Assembly (NCBI GenBank): GCA_023393455.1
Contig: JAEWLJ010000020.1
Span: 1 to 64,000, forward strand
Reading direction: 5' to 3'
DNA from: Methanobacteriota archaeon
GTDB taxonomy: Archaea > Halobacteriota > Methanomicrobia > Methanomicrobiales > Methanoculleaceae
DNA: 64,000 nucleotides
Made by a program: the position numbers and the translations under genes. Under the pieces are notes generated by a model. That model saw nothing but the letters and a program-made list of their open reading frames with translations, did no database searches and was not told the DNA's origin. This document shows, one piece after another, positions 24,435 to 33,730 of the stretch (positions are counted from its first letter, which is position 1; the number at the start of each line of letters is the position of its first letter).

Positions 24435-26087
24435 TCATCCGTCAATCCGGCAGAGATCGCACCCTAGCGAGTATATCTGGTCGGGTCTGCTCCGGTAGCG
24501 GTAGACGGTTGTGCCCTTGCACCCGAGGTCGTGGGCGAGGGAGAAGACACGGACGATCTCGTCGACGGTTGCACCCTCCGGAAGGTTCACAGTCTTCGAG
24601 ACGGCATTGTCCACGTGTTTCTGAAACGCCGCCTGCATCCCGACGTGGTGCTCCGGCGTGATCTCGGTCGCCGTCCTGAAGAGGTCGCGGGCATGGTCGT
24701 CGAGGGGGAGGCCAGCGACCGTGCCGTGGCGGCGGACGTGATCCGCTACGTCCCTCCCGCCGATCCTCTTCGGCAGGAACCCGGCGACGAGGTCGCTCGC
24801 GACGCTGACCGGTCGGCCGTCGATCGCCCGATCGTAGGCAAGCGAGAAGACCGGTTCGATGCCGCTCGTTGTACCGGCGATGATGTGGATCGAGCCTGTG
24901 GGGGCGATGGTGGTGACGGTGGCGTTTCGCATCTCCCCTGAGAAGACCGAGCCCTCGATCGCCGGAAACGGTCCCAGTTCCTTCCCGAGCTCCTCTGAGC
25001 GTTCCCGGGCGGTCTCCTCTATACGCTCCATCAGGCCCCCCGCAAACCGGAGCGCCTCACCCGACTCGTAGGGTATCCCGAGGCGTATGAGCGCCTCGCT
25101 AAACCCCATGACCCCGAGGCCGATCTTACGGGTCGACAGGGTCTTCTCCCGGATAACGGGAAGGGGGAACCGGTTCACGTCGATGACCGCGTCCAGGAAG
25201 TCGACGCCGCAACGGACGACCCTCCCGAGCAGGTCTTCGTCGAGGTCATTCTTTCTCACGCACCGGGCGAGGTTGACGCTCCCGAGATTGCAGCTCTCGT
25301 AGGGGTGGAGCGGCTGCTCGCCGCAGGGGTTCGTCGCCTCGATGCGGCCGAGGTGCGGGGTGGTGCTCCTGCGGTTGATCTCGTCGAGGAAGAGCACCCC
25401 GGGCTCGCCGGAGGCCCAGGCGGACGAGGCGATGAGACGCCAGAGCGCTCGGGCGTCGATGCTTCGCGAGACCGTGCCGTCGCGGGGGTTCGTGAGGTCA
25501 TACTCCTTCCCCGCCGCAAGGCACGAGAAGAACCGCTCGTCAAGGCCGACCGAGATGTTGAAGTTCGAGAGCCCCCCTTCCCGCTTCGCAGCGACGAACT
25601 CCTCGATGTCGGGGTGGGAGGCCGCGAGCACCCCCATGTTCGCCCCCCGCCGCCGGCCGCCCTGCCTGACCGCCCCGGTCGCCGCATCGAAGACCCGCAT
25701 GAACGAGACAGGCCCGGTCGCGGCGCCCATGACCCCGACCCCGTCCACGAGATCGCCGCGGGGCCGGAGGCGGGAGAACGAGAACCCGGTTCCTCCCCCG
25801 GACTGGTGGATGAGCGCCATATGGCCGAGCGTCCTGAATATCCCTTCGAGCGTGTCCTCCACAGGGAGGACGAAACAGGCCGAGAGCTGCCCGGCGGGGG
25901 TGCCCGCGTTCATCAGGGTCGGAGAGTTCGGGAGGAAGAGGAGGGACGAGAGGAGCGAGAAGAACTCACGCGACCGTTTCGCCCCACCCACGGCATCGGC
26001 GACCCGGGAGAAGAGATCGTGCGGCGTCTCGCCGGGGAGGAGGTAGCGGCTCTCCAGGAGGAGACGACCTTGCGCTGAGATCTCCAT
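24435..26087 (-). CDS. nrdJ: Adenosylcobalamin-dependent ribonucleotide reductase (class II, NrdJ)
   Basis: A 550-residue class II reductase making deoxyribonucleotides with a cobalamin radical. It lacks an N-terminal ATP cone. Motifs are SACFVLPVEDTLEGI, GGGTGFSFSRLRPRGD, the catalytic NPCGEQPLHPYESCNLGS, ATVTTIAPTGSIHI, and the C-terminal CDLC pair that relays electrons. The gene is divergent from cobQ, a cobalamin synthesis gene, with 59 bp between. The start at 26087 (MEISAQGRLLLESRYL) matches short archaeal NrdJ forms. Confidence 0.95.
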   Translation of the reverse strand: MEISAQGRLLLESRYLLPGETPHDLFSRVADAVGGAKRSREFFSLLSSLLFLPNSPTLMNAGTPAGQLSACFVLPVEDTLEGIFRTLGHMALIHQSGGGTGFSFSRLRPRGDLVDGVGVMGAATGPVSFMRVFDAATGAVRQGGRRRGANMGVLAASHPDIEEFVAAKREGGLSNFNISVGLDERFFSCLAAGKEYDLTNPRDGTVSRSIDARALWRLIASSAWASGEPGVLFLDEINRRSTTPHLGRIEATNPCGEQPLHPYESCNLGSVNLARCVRKNDLDEDLLGRVVRCGVDFLDAVIDVNRFPLPVIREKTLSTRKIGLGVMGFSEALIRLGIPYESGEALRFAGGLMERIEETARERSEELGKELGPFPAIEGSVFSGEMRNATVTTIAPTGSIHIIAGTTSGIEPVFSLAYDRAIDGRPVSVASDLVAGFLPKRIGGRDVADHVRRHGTVAGLPLDDHARDLFRTATEITPEHHVGMQAAFQKHVDNAVSKTVNLPEGATVDEIVRVFSLAHDLGCKGTTVYRYRSRPDQIYSLGCDLCRIDG

Positions 26088-26146
26088 ACGACATCTGATG
26101 GAACCCCGCCCTTAATAACCCGTCGTGCCCAACTCTTCTGCCGGTA

Positions 26147-27637
26147 ATGTCTCTTATTGTGCTTGGAACTGCATCCCACGTGGGCAAGAGCGTGACCGTT
26201 GCAGCGCTCTGCCGTGCGCTCTACCGCCGCGGGATCCCGGTTGCGCCGTTCAAATCCCAGAACATGAGCCTCAACTCCTACGTCACGGCCGACGGGAGCG
26301 AGATCGGGATCGCCCAGGCCGTCCAGGCCTTCGCGGCTGGAGTCGAGCCGGAGGCCGATATGAACCCGATCCTCCTCAAGCCCAGGGGGGATTCAGTCTC
26401 GCAGGTGGTGCTGCTCGGCCGACCGTATAAGGATGTGCAGATCCAGGACTACTACAGAGAGACCGACACGCTTCTTTCCGAGGCCGTCGCCGCGTTCGAG
26501 CGGTTGCGGGGGCGATTCGGGAACGTGGTGGTGGAAGGAGCCGGGGGAGCGGCTGAGGTGAACCTCTACGACCGCGACATCGCGAACATCAGGCTCGCCC
26601 GAACGCTTCGCCTCCCCATCCTCCTGGTCGCCGATATCGAGCGGGGTGGGGTCTTCGCCCAGGTCTACGGGACGCTCGCCCTCCTCCCGGAGGATATCCG
26701 GCCGCTCGTCGCCGGGGTGATCGTCAACAAGTTCCGGGGAGATCCCGGCCTCTTCGCCTCGGGCGTCACGAAACTCGAGGAACTCACGGGCGTCCCGGTG
26801 CTCGGGGTGGTTCCTTTCGCCGATATCCCCCTCCCGAGCGAGGACTCACTCTCGATCGCCGATAAAGGCAAGCAGGGAAGTCGCAGCCCGATCAGGATCG
26901 CCGTCCTCCGCCTCCCCCGGATATCGAACTTCACCGACTTCGAGCTCCTCGAAGAGCACGCGACGGTGGACTACGTCCTGCCCGGCGCGGCACTCTCCGG
27001 CTACGACTGTATCATCCTTCCCGGGACGAAGAATACCATCGAGGATCTCGCCGTGCTGAACGGTTGCGGCGTCGGGGAAGAACTCCGGGGCGCCCGGGAG
27101 CGGGGTGTCCCGATCATCGGGATCTGCGGCGGCTACCAGATGCTCGGGAGCCGGATCCATGACGCCGGGATCGAGTCGGAGACCCCCGCGGAGTACCGTG
27201 GGTTTGGGCTCCTCGACGTCGTGACGGCGTTTACCGGCTACCGCAAGACGACGGTGCAGGTCAGACGCCAGGCGACCGGTCCCGGCCCCATCCTCCCGGC
27301 GATGGGGGAGGTGGAGGGCTACGAGATCCACATGGGCGAGACGGAGCGCCGCGAACTCCCCGAGGCGTTCGCCGGGGAGGGGGCCGCAACCCCCGACGGC
27401 CTTGTCTTCGGGACATACATGCACGGTCTCTTCCGGAACCCGGGAGCCGTAAACGCCCTCCTTGCCTACCTCTCGGATCAGCGAGGCATAGCCTTCCGGC
27501 CGGTCGCGGCGGCGAGCGGCGGCGGCCTCGGGGCCGCGGACGCGTATGATGAACTTGCCCGGCATTTCGAGGAGCACGTGGATATGGAGACGATTCTGGA
27601 GTTTTTTATGGTGAGGGACAGAACGTCCGGAGCATGA
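26147..27637 (+). CDS. cobQ: Cobyric acid synthase CobQ/CbiP
   Basis: A 496-residue glutamine-dependent amidase that amidates adenosylcobyrinic acid diamide at four positions. The N-terminal ATPase has GTASHVGKSVTVAALCRAL, KSQNMSLNSY and VEGAGGAAEVNL. The C-terminal glutaminase has the catalytic Cys in GICGGYQMLG (about residue 327) and His in TYMHGLFRNPG (about 426). It supplies cobalamin used by the divergent NrdJ and by methanogenesis methyltransferases. Confidence 0.95.
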   Translation: MSLIVLGTASHVGKSVTVAALCRALYRRGIPVAPFKSQNMSLNSYVTADGSEIGIAQAVQAFAAGVEPEADMNPILLKPRGDSVSQVVLLGRPYKDVQIQDYYRETDTLLSEAVAAFERLRGRFGNVVVEGAGGAAEVNLYDRDIANIRLARTLRLPILLVADIERGGVFAQVYGTLALLPEDIRPLVAGVIVNKFRGDPGLFASGVTKLEELTGVPVLGVVPFADIPLPSEDSLSIADKGKQGSRSPIRIAVLRLPRISNFTDFELLEEHATVDYVLPGAALSGYDCIILPGTKNTIEDLAVLNGCGVGEELRGARERGVPIIGICGGYQMLGSRIHDAGIESETPAEYRGFGLLDVVTAFTGYRKTTVQVRRQATGPGPILPAMGEVEGYEIHMGETERRELPEAFAGEGAATPDGLVFGTYMHGLFRNPGAVNALLAYLSDQRGIAFRPVAAASGGGLGAADAYDELARHFEEHVDMETILEFFMVRDRTSGA

Positions 27638-27973
27638 GAAACACGATGGGTTTCGAACTGCGAACAGTTCGTTATCATCAAAGCACGAGCATCGATAGGT
27701 GCGAAGTGCGGGAGTTGAGTTTGTAACTCGCTTCGCGGCTTCGCGTCCTTCGCGTGAGGCCGTATCGTAATCTACACTAACAACTCACGCGAAGAACGAC
27801 GCTCTTGCGGAATGCGATGGGCCGAAGGGCCGGAGCATGAGCATCGAAGGTGTGAACGGAGTTGGAGCACCGAAGGTGCGAAGAACGCAAAGTTCGGTGT
27901 ATGGAAACCGACCGATGCTACCGGCACCATCCGGAGTTACACTGTTATAGACTGTCAGTTCAAGTGATAGCGG
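27638..27973. repeat. Non-coding stretch with short direct and inverted repeats
   Basis: 336 bp without a credible gene. It has a hairpin right after cobQ (27654-27671), a longer imperfect inverted repeat (27745-27758 against 27784-27797, CTTCGCGTGAG/CTCACGCGAAG core), and three copies of a GAGCATCGAAGGTGCGAAG-like unit at 27687-27706, 27839-27856 and 27865-27883. The GrpB gene promoter must also lie here, near TATAGACTG at 27946. Confidence 0.6.
27654..27671 (+). terminator. Hairpin after cobQ
   Basis: CGAACTG and CAGTTCG form a perfect 7-bp stem with the 4-nt loop CGAA, starting 16 bp after the cobQ stop. There is no long T run, so a role in termination or mRNA end stability is inferred. 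Confidence 0.4.
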
Positions 27974-28555
27974 ATGAGTGAAAGAGAGATCTCTCCATTG
28001 GACGCAGCCGTTCTCGATTACATCCACGTCCGCGTCGTCGATTACGACCCCGCCTGGCCGAACCTCTTTCGCACGGAAGCCCGCCTGATAGAAGATATCC
28101 TGAAAGACAACTTGGTGAAGATCTTTCACATCGGCAGCACGTCGGTGCCGGGCCTCCGGGCAAAACCGATCATCGATATCATGCCGGTCGTACTTGATAT
28201 CGAGCAGGTTGATGAGCAGTCCGGACAGTTCGAGGCTATCGGCTATGAAACCATGGGCGAACTCGGCATACCCGGCAGAAGGTACCTCCGTAAAGGCGGG
28301 GAGAAACGCAGCCACCAGATACACGCCTTCCAGTTCGATAACGTGCAAAACATCACAAGGCACCTGGCCTTTCGGGATTATCTGAGGTGCCGTCCCGAGA
28401 TCAGCCGTGCGTATGCCGCGCTCAAGTCGGAACTTGCCGCGCGGCATCCGCGAGATATAGGGCAATACTGTGACGGCAAAGACGGTTTTATCAAGCGCGT
28501 GGAACGTGACGCGTTACGATGGTACTGGAAAAAATACGATGTCGGTCGGTGTTAG
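27974..28555 (+). CDS. GrpB family protein (UPF0157, nucleotidyltransferase-like)
   Basis: A 193-residue GrpB-domain protein. It has VVDYDPAWPNLFRTEA near residue 18, then the core FHIGSTSVPGLRAKPIIDIM (about 52-71), where the G-S and D-x-M pattern resembles a nucleotidyltransferase fold. HQIHAFQF and a final basic RVERDALRWYWKKY follow. Some relatives are fused to CoaE. It is isolated between repeat-rich DNA and the secretion locus; codon use is a little less GC-biased than its neighbours, which hints at acquisition. Confidence 0.85.
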   Translation: MSEREISPLDAAVLDYIHVRVVDYDPAWPNLFRTEARLIEDILKDNLVKIFHIGSTSVPGLRAKPIIDIMPVVLDIEQVDEQSGQFEAIGYETMGELGIPGRRYLRKGGEKRSHQIHAFQFDNVQNITRHLAFRDYLRCRPEISRAYAALKSELAARHPRDIGQYCDGKDGFIKRVERDALRWYWKKYDVGRC

Positions 28556-28626
28556 GCTTCGAGGCCCAACACCCGACGTCACTCCGGGCCGGGTCAGCCT
28601 GAAGCTCCACAGTTTTCAAGCGGCCC

Positions 28627-29676
28627 TTAGATGAAGAACCGGAACGCAATCCAGGCAATACTCACCATGATCGCCGAGTACTTCAGCCCCGCGACCACCC
28701 GGCCTTCGCCCATGATACCCGCTGCAAGCCCCGAGAAGAACCCCTGGATCAGCGCCGAGTGGCTGAAGATCCGGTTGTAGAGGAAGAGGTCGACGTTGCC
28801 CATGAACGACTGGGCCGAGCTTGAGCCCGACGCGGCCACCGCCTCGCCCGCCTCCGCCATCGTGGTGAGGAATGTGCCCGAGAGCACCCCGATGACGAAG
28901 AGGAAGACGAAGAACGACATCACGACGATGATCATGTAGATCATCATCCCGCTCTTACGCTCCGACTGCAGGTTGAAGAACTCGTAGGCGTCGTGTGCCG
29001 CCGCCCGCAACACCTCGCTCACGTCGCCGCCGGCGGAACTCGCGTGGGCGATCAGGTCGACGCTCCGTTCCGCGAGCGGGGTCTTCACAGTCTTCCCGAA
29101 TCGCTTGATGGCCTCCACGAACGGGACGCCCCAGGACATCTCGGTATCCAGTTTACGGATATGCGGCGTGAGCGCCCCATACTCGCCTTCCGAGACGATA
29201 TGGATGGCATGCGGGAGCGTCATGCCCGAATCGTTCATACCGGCAACATCGCGGAAGAAGTTCGGGAGCGATGCTTCGACGCTCGATATGCGCCACGCTT
29301 CCTTGAAATCGAGGAGGGCAAGCGGCACTATGGCGATGAGGAGCGCGAAGACAAAGATGTCGTCGATGATCGTCGTCGTGAAGAGAGCGCCGATGCCGTA
29401 AGATGAGACTACGCTCACGAACCCGCCGATGAAGAGGAGGAGCGCGGCCGGAATGGATAGGAAGAGGACGGTGTAGGGCTCTTCCATCATCACCTTGAGC
29501 GGGTGTTTGAGGAAACGGTAAAACCCTTCCTGGTACTTCTGCCAGTTCTCAACCCTGCCGAAGATCTCCTGGTCCTGCTCTATGAACCGCTCGGGGTCCG
29601 GGCCGTCCACCGGAGCCACCTCTCCATCCGTGGGTTTCCGGTTCAAAAAATCATTGAAAAGGTCTTTAAATCCCAT
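28627..29676 (-). CDS. Type II/IV secretion system platform membrane protein (TadC/FlaJ-like), second copy
   Basis: A 349-residue integral membrane protein of the T2SSF/FlaJ type. A soluble N-terminus precedes hydrophobic pairs (TVLFLSIPAALLLFIGGFVSVV; FVFALLIAIVPLALL), a cytoplasmic T2SSF region (FFRDVAGMNDSGMTLPHAI), then more membrane segments (MIYMIIVVMSFFVFLFVIGVL). It would anchor the motor ATPase encoded two genes upstream. It starts 1 bp after the paired platform gene ends. Confidence 0.85.
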   Translation of the reverse strand: MGFKDLFNDFLNRKPTDGEVAPVDGPDPERFIEQDQEIFGRVENWQKYQEGFYRFLKHPLKVMMEEPYTVLFLSIPAALLLFIGGFVSVVSSYGIGALFTTTIIDDIFVFALLIAIVPLALLDFKEAWRISSVEASLPNFFRDVAGMNDSGMTLPHAIHIVSEGEYGALTPHIRKLDTEMSWGVPFVEAIKRFGKTVKTPLAERSVDLIAHASSAGGDVSEVLRAAAHDAYEFFNLQSERKSGMMIYMIIVVMSFFVFLFVIGVLSGTFLTTMAEAGEAVAASGSSSAQSFMGNVDLFLYNRIFSHSALIQGFFSGLAAGIMGEGRVVAGLKYSAIMVSIAWIAFRFFI

Positions 29677-29677
29677 A

Positions 29678-30601
29678 TCACACCTCCGGGGTCATAGAAC
29701 TGATCAGAACGATGAACATCATACTCCCGAACGGGACGATCAGGTAGATGATGATGTAGAGGAAGAACGGATTCGAGTCGCCGGAGATGAGCGTCATGAT
29801 CGACTGCAGGATGATCAAGAAGAGCATACCGGCAACCATCGCAGTGACGTAGGACTCCGCGATCAACCCGAGCGTCTCTAAAAACGTCTTCTGTTCCTGG
29901 TTGTTCTCGAGCGTGTACTGGTGAGCCTTGGTGCGGAAGTACTCCGTGAGGTTGCTCCCACTGGAGATGCTCGCAATCGCCCCCTGCAGGAACTCCCGCA
30001 TCCGTCCGCTCGGCGTCGCCTGCGAGACTGAACGCAGGGCCTCAAGGAGATCCTTCCCGAAGAAGTCGGTCTCCCGGGAGACGTAGCGCGCTTCGACAGC
30101 ACTCTCGCCGTAGATCGTGCTCTGGCCGAGCAGCCGGAAGACCTCGTCGGGGGTGATCCCGGCCGAAGACATGGCGGTGACGTAGTTGATGGCGTACGGG
30201 AGGGTGGCGTCGATGTTGCGGCGGCGCTCGCCCGCCTGTATACCGGGATAGAGGAGGAAGATCAGGTAGGTTGCCCCGCCGAAGATCAGGAGCGAGATGG
30301 CTGTGATGGCGACGGTGCCGAGCAGCATCTTGTGGTCGTTTAGCGCGTACAGGAACTGCGGAACCGCTCCGCGGTAGACGATCATCTCCGGAACCCGCAG
30401 GAGGAAGGTCAGAAGCCCGATCAGTACGGCGGCGGCCAGCCCCGCGGCGATCGAGGTGACGTACGCAGTCGCAAGATACGCCTCGAACGGGGTTGTCATC
30501 CGGGCTCCCATCATATCGTTTCTGAGGCTGATGTAGTCCCCCCGCTTCTTCTTCAGGTTGTGTCCGATCAGGTTGAAGCAGAACCGTTCGTAACTGTTCA
30601 T
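29678..30601 (-). CDS. Type II/IV secretion system platform membrane protein (TadB/FlaJ-like), first copy
   Basis: A 307-residue membrane protein with T2SSF topology. N-terminal MNSYERFCFNLIGHNLKKKRGD is basic and cytoplasmic; hydrophobic pairs follow (SIAAGLAAAVLIGLLTFLL; TVAITAISLLIFGGATYLIF). The T2SSF core reads LPYAINYVTAMSSAGITPDEVF. The ATG at 30601 is chosen because it overlaps the ATPase stop by 4 bp; a frame to 30727 is antisense-like. Two platform genes in tandem recall Tad systems or duplicated FlaJ halves. Confidence 0.85.
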   Translation of the reverse strand: MNSYERFCFNLIGHNLKKKRGDYISLRNDMMGARMTTPFEAYLATAYVTSIAAGLAAAVLIGLLTFLLRVPEMIVYRGAVPQFLYALNDHKMLLGTVAITAISLLIFGGATYLIFLLYPGIQAGERRRNIDATLPYAINYVTAMSSAGITPDEVFRLLGQSTIYGESAVEARYVSRETDFFGKDLLEALRSVSQATPSGRMREFLQGAIASISSGSNLTEYFRTKAHQYTLENNQEQKTFLETLGLIAESYVTAMVAGMLFLIILQSIMTLISGDSNPFFLYIIIYLIVPFGSMMFIVLISSMTPEV

Positions 30602-33039
30602 GTAGAACCACCCTCCCCATAGAGGTCTGAGCGCACCCGCTGGACGACCGTCTCCGGATCGCGGAAGTAGGAGACCAGGATCTTGCTCACGTCCTTGAAG
30701 TAGCGGATCTTCTTGATACGCATCCATTCCAGGACTTCCTGCCGGCGTTTCAATTCTTCACGCATCCGCTCCTCGCTCCAGCCCCGGTCTTCCATGATCT
30801 GTTCGAGGATGTAGGATTTGCCGGAATACCGGATCTCATCGGTTGCCGGGTGCCACCGGAAGACCTCGTTCGTGATCAGTTCGTTCGTCCGCGGATCGAT
30901 GTCCAGGATCTCGATGAGCTGCTTGTTGCGCCGGATCCGCTGACCGCCGATACGGGCCTGCACCTGGATGGACATCAGGGAGAGGGCAGAGAGCATGTTC
31001 CTCGGCACGTCGATCGGCGGGTTCTCCAGACGGTGGACGGCGCTCGCCACCGAGTCGGCGTGCATCGTCGCGTAGGTGACGTGGCCGGTGCTCATCGCCT
31101 GGAAGAGGGTCAGGGCCTCCTTGCCACGGACCTCACCGACCAGGATGTACTCCGGACGCTGCCGGAGTGCGGCACGCAGGAGTTCGTACATATCGATCTC
31201 GCCCCGCCCGTCCTGCGAGAACGAGTCGCGGGTGATGCTCGGGATCCAGTTCGGGTGAGGGAGCTTTAACTCACGGGTATCCTCGAGGGTGACGATCTTC
31301 GCGAGCGGCGGGATGAAGAGCGATATGGCGTTCAGGGTCGTCGTCTTCCCGGACGCCGTCCCGCCGGCAAAGATGCAGGACTTGGCGTTCTCGACCGCAA
31401 GCCAGATGAATGCGATCCCGAGCGGCGAGAAGGTGTGCCACTCGATGAGGTCTGTGGGCGTGATCGGCTCCTCCCGGAACTTACGGATCGTGAACGTCGA
31501 GCCGTGTGCGGTCACCTCAGCTCCGAGCGTCATCTGGATACGCGATCCATCGCTCATCGTGGCATCCAGCATCGGCTCGGCGATGGAGATGTACTTCCCG
31601 GCCCGCTGGGCAAGTTTGGTGACGAACGAATCGAGCGCCACGTGGTCGTGATAGACAAGGCTCGTCTTCATCGATTCGTACGTCGTGTGATAGACGAATA
31701 TGGCGCTCCCCACACCGTCGCAGGAGATATCCTCGATGTACTTATCGTGCATCACCGGGTCGATCAGCCCGTCGCCGAGGAACTCCTTCTCGACGTGATA
31801 GAGAACCTTCTCACGCCCGAGAGGGTCGAGCCGGATCCCGTAGTCGGCGATGATCGTGTTCGCCGCATCGCGGAGCGCGACGCGGGCTTCTTCGCGGGTG
31901 AGGTCACGGGAAGTTATGGTGAGCGTCTCAAAGAGCCGTTCTTTTATCTCCCCGAAGAGCACCTGCTCCCCGGGCGTGAGTGTGGGCTCGATGACGTTGT
32001 AGGTGTACTCGTGTGTCGTGCCGTCATAGGTCACCCGGACGTAGGCATAGGGTTCGTTCACCGGGTAGAGTTCGATCTCCTCGAGCCCGGGTGACGGCCG
32101 CATCGCGAGATCGACGAGCGGACCGTGGAGCGCGGGGTTGTATTCCTCGACCACGGCGCCGGCTTTCGGCATCTGAAGTTTGCTGAGGAACCCGAACCGC
32201 GACGGGGGAACCTCCGGGGTCGGGGTCACCACCTGTGCGGCAGCCGCAGCAAGCGAAGTGGAGGAGAAGGACTGGGAGAAGATGTCGTCAAATTCCGATA
32301 CGGCCCGGGCATTATCGACAAAATCAAACCGGTTTTCGCCACGGTTGATGCTCAGTTCTTCGATCGTGAACGTCGCGCTCTTCGGGAGGATCAGGTCCGC
32401 CAGGGTCCCGAGCTCCTCGACCGTAACCACGCCATCAGAGAGGTCTTCTCCGGGATCGTCGGCCGTCGCCACGACAGGGGGGTTCTCTTCCGGGGTGCCG
32501 GATTCAACGCCTTCGCGCCACCCTTTCACCCGCTCGAGGATTCCCGCAGGGACATGAGACCGCGGGGCAGAACCCGGCGCGTCCGGCTTCGCAACGGGCA
32601 TCTGGGCCGCTGGCGGATCGGCCGGCATCTCCGGCCTGAGAAGGAGATCGTCCGTCTCCACTGTCGGGGTGGAGACGGCTTCTTCGGCGCCGCCCGGATC
32701 GCTCCGGCCGATCCGTTCGAGGAGCGCCCGGACCGGGTCTTTCCTGGCGGACACATGGGATTCGCCGGATTTGCCCGAGACCGCTGCCCCGTCGATGAGC
32801 GAAGGGATATCCGCGCTATGCTGCACGGGAGACGGCTCCGATCGTTCATCAGTGATGGGCCTTTGAACCTCCGGGGCCGTTTCATCCAGCACGTCCTCCC
32901 GGGGAGACCCGGACAGCAAGTCCGCATCGACGGTCTCCATCGTGGTTCCTCCGCCGCCAGTTCCCAGATTCCCGGGTTGTGAGAGAAGGCTCCTGACCGC
33001 TGCTATCAATTCACGTTCTTCATCTTCACCTGAACTCAT
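30598..33039 (-). CDS. Secretion motor ATPase (GspE/FlaI/TadA family) with long N-terminal extension
   Basis: A protein of about 813 residues. Roughly residues 1-300 are low-complexity, acidic and Pro-rich with no clear fold. The ATPase part contains Walker A GGTASGKTTTL (about residue 560), the Asp box LEDTRELKLPH, Walker B ILVGEVRGKEAL and the His box TGHVTYATMHADS. It would power assembly of a pilus-like fibre. The start is probably the ATG at 33039; a TTG at 33060 is an alternative. It overlaps the upstream unknown gene by 14 bp and the platform gene by 4 bp. Confidence 0.9.
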   Translation of the reverse strand: MSSGEDEERELIAAVRSLLSQPGNLGTGGGGTTMETVDADLLSGSPREDVLDETAPEVQRPITDERSEPSPVQHSADIPSLIDGAAVSGKSGESHVSARKDPVRALLERIGRSDPGGAEEAVSTPTVETDDLLLRPEMPADPPAAQMPVAKPDAPGSAPRSHVPAGILERVKGWREGVESGTPEENPPVVATADDPGEDLSDGVVTVEELGTLADLILPKSATFTIEELSINRGENRFDFVDNARAVSEFDDIFSQSFSSTSLAAAAAQVVTPTPEVPPSRFGFLSKLQMPKAGAVVEEYNPALHGPLVDLAMRPSPGLEEIELYPVNEPYAYVRVTYDGTTHEYTYNVIEPTLTPGEQVLFGEIKERLFETLTITSRDLTREEARVALRDAANTIIADYGIRLDPLGREKVLYHVEKEFLGDGLIDPVMHDKYIEDISCDGVGSAIFVYHTTYESMKTSLVYHDHVALDSFVTKLAQRAGKYISIAEPMLDATMSDGSRIQMTLGAEVTAHGSTFTIRKFREEPITPTDLIEWHTFSPLGIAFIWLAVENAKSCIFAGGTASGKTTTLNAISLFIPPLAKIVTLEDTRELKLPHPNWIPSITRDSFSQDGRGEIDMYELLRAALRQRPEYILVGEVRGKEALTLFQAMSTGHVTYATMHADSVASAVHRLENPPIDVPRNMLSALSLMSIQVQARIGGQRIRRNKQLIEILDIDPRTNELITNEVFRWHPATDEIRYSGKSYILEQIMEDRGWSEERMREELKRRQEVLEWMRIKKIRYFKDVSKILVSYFRDPETVVQRVRSDLYGEGGST

Positions 33040-33664
33040 CCTCTGTGCCCCCAATATCAACGTATGCTTCTACCTGAGATTCATGGATCTCAACGATGCG
33101 CCGTGCCCGCTCTCCAATCCTATCCGAGACCACGCACATGTAGCGTCCATTGAGCAGTCGAAAACAGACCTTCCCTTCGGAATCCGTCACGTCGCTCGTC
33201 ATGACGAGTTTTCCCTTCCGGATCGCGACGTGGGCGCCGGCAAAAGGCATCCGGCCGTTGCGCACGATCAGATAGAGCATTCCTACCCGCTGCTGGGTAG
33301 CGGTGCCGATGGTCGGGATCTCGAGGCGCCCATTCTTCTTCAGGTGGGCTTTGTCGAAGATCCTGCACCGTGAGACCAGCGCATCGACGATCGACGGCGC
33401 CACCGTGAAGAGCTCGAACTCCTCCTCCCCGGTCAGGCGCAGGACGGCCGAGTCTCCAAAGAGTGTTCCCTTCGCATCGACAAACATGGCACCGTCCGGT
33501 TCGCCCCCGGAGAAAAACAGGAAGAACGAATCGTCCTTCTTCTCGAAAACCCCTATTCCGGTCATGGGATTGCTGCCGGTGTAGCGCAACAGCTCATCAA
33601 GCGTGAAGTGTCCTTCGCTCGTCGACTGTCGAAGGATCTCGCCCATAAGGTCGTATATTTCCAT
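33026..33664 (-). CDS. Unknown protein at head of secretion operon, carboxypeptidase-regulatory-like C-terminus
   Basis: A 212-residue protein with two apparent parts. Residues 1-110 are alpha/beta with a repeated glycine pattern (FFLFFSGGEPDGAMFVDAKG, then GDSAVLRLTGEEEFELF), faintly like PATAN-type or roadblock-type regulatory folds. Residues 130-195 look like an Ig-type carboxypeptidase regulatory-like domain (PFAGAHVAIRKGKLVMTSDV and GKVCFRLLNGRYMCVV). No signal peptide is seen. It overlaps the ATPase by 14 bp and is first in the operon, so it may regulate or couple the secretion motor. Function is unknown. Confidence 0.7.
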   Translation of the reverse strand: MEIYDLMGEILRQSTSEGHFTLDELLRYTGSNPMTGIGVFEKKDDSFFLFFSGGEPDGAMFVDAKGTLFGDSAVLRLTGEEEFELFTVAPSIVDALVSRCRIFDKAHLKKNGRLEIPTIGTATQQRVGMLYLIVRNGRMPFAGAHVAIRKGKLVMTSDVTDSEGKVCFRLLNGRYMCVVSDRIGERARRIVEIHESQVEAYVDIGGTEDEFR

Positions 33665-33706
33665 GCAGATCTTCAGGTAAGGTATTTTGTAGGTAATATG
33701 CCGGAA

Positions 33707-33724
33707 AGGGGGTTTTTACCCCCT
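33707..33724. promoter_or_regulatory. Perfect palindrome at the predicted start site of the secretion operon
   Basis: AGGGGGT and ACCCCCT are perfect arms around a TTTT loop. A minus-strand TATA-like element (TTATATT at 33731-33737) lies just upstream, so the predicted start (near 33710) falls inside the palindrome. It may be a repressor operator; a terminator for rightward transcripts is less likely because no gene lies upstream on the plus strand. Confidence 0.4.
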
Positions 33725-33730
33725 ACCTCA

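Noticed and set aside
27687..27883. CRISPR array
   Set aside because: Three similar units exist but spacing is irregular (about 150 bp and 10 bp), units are degenerate and no cas gene is present.
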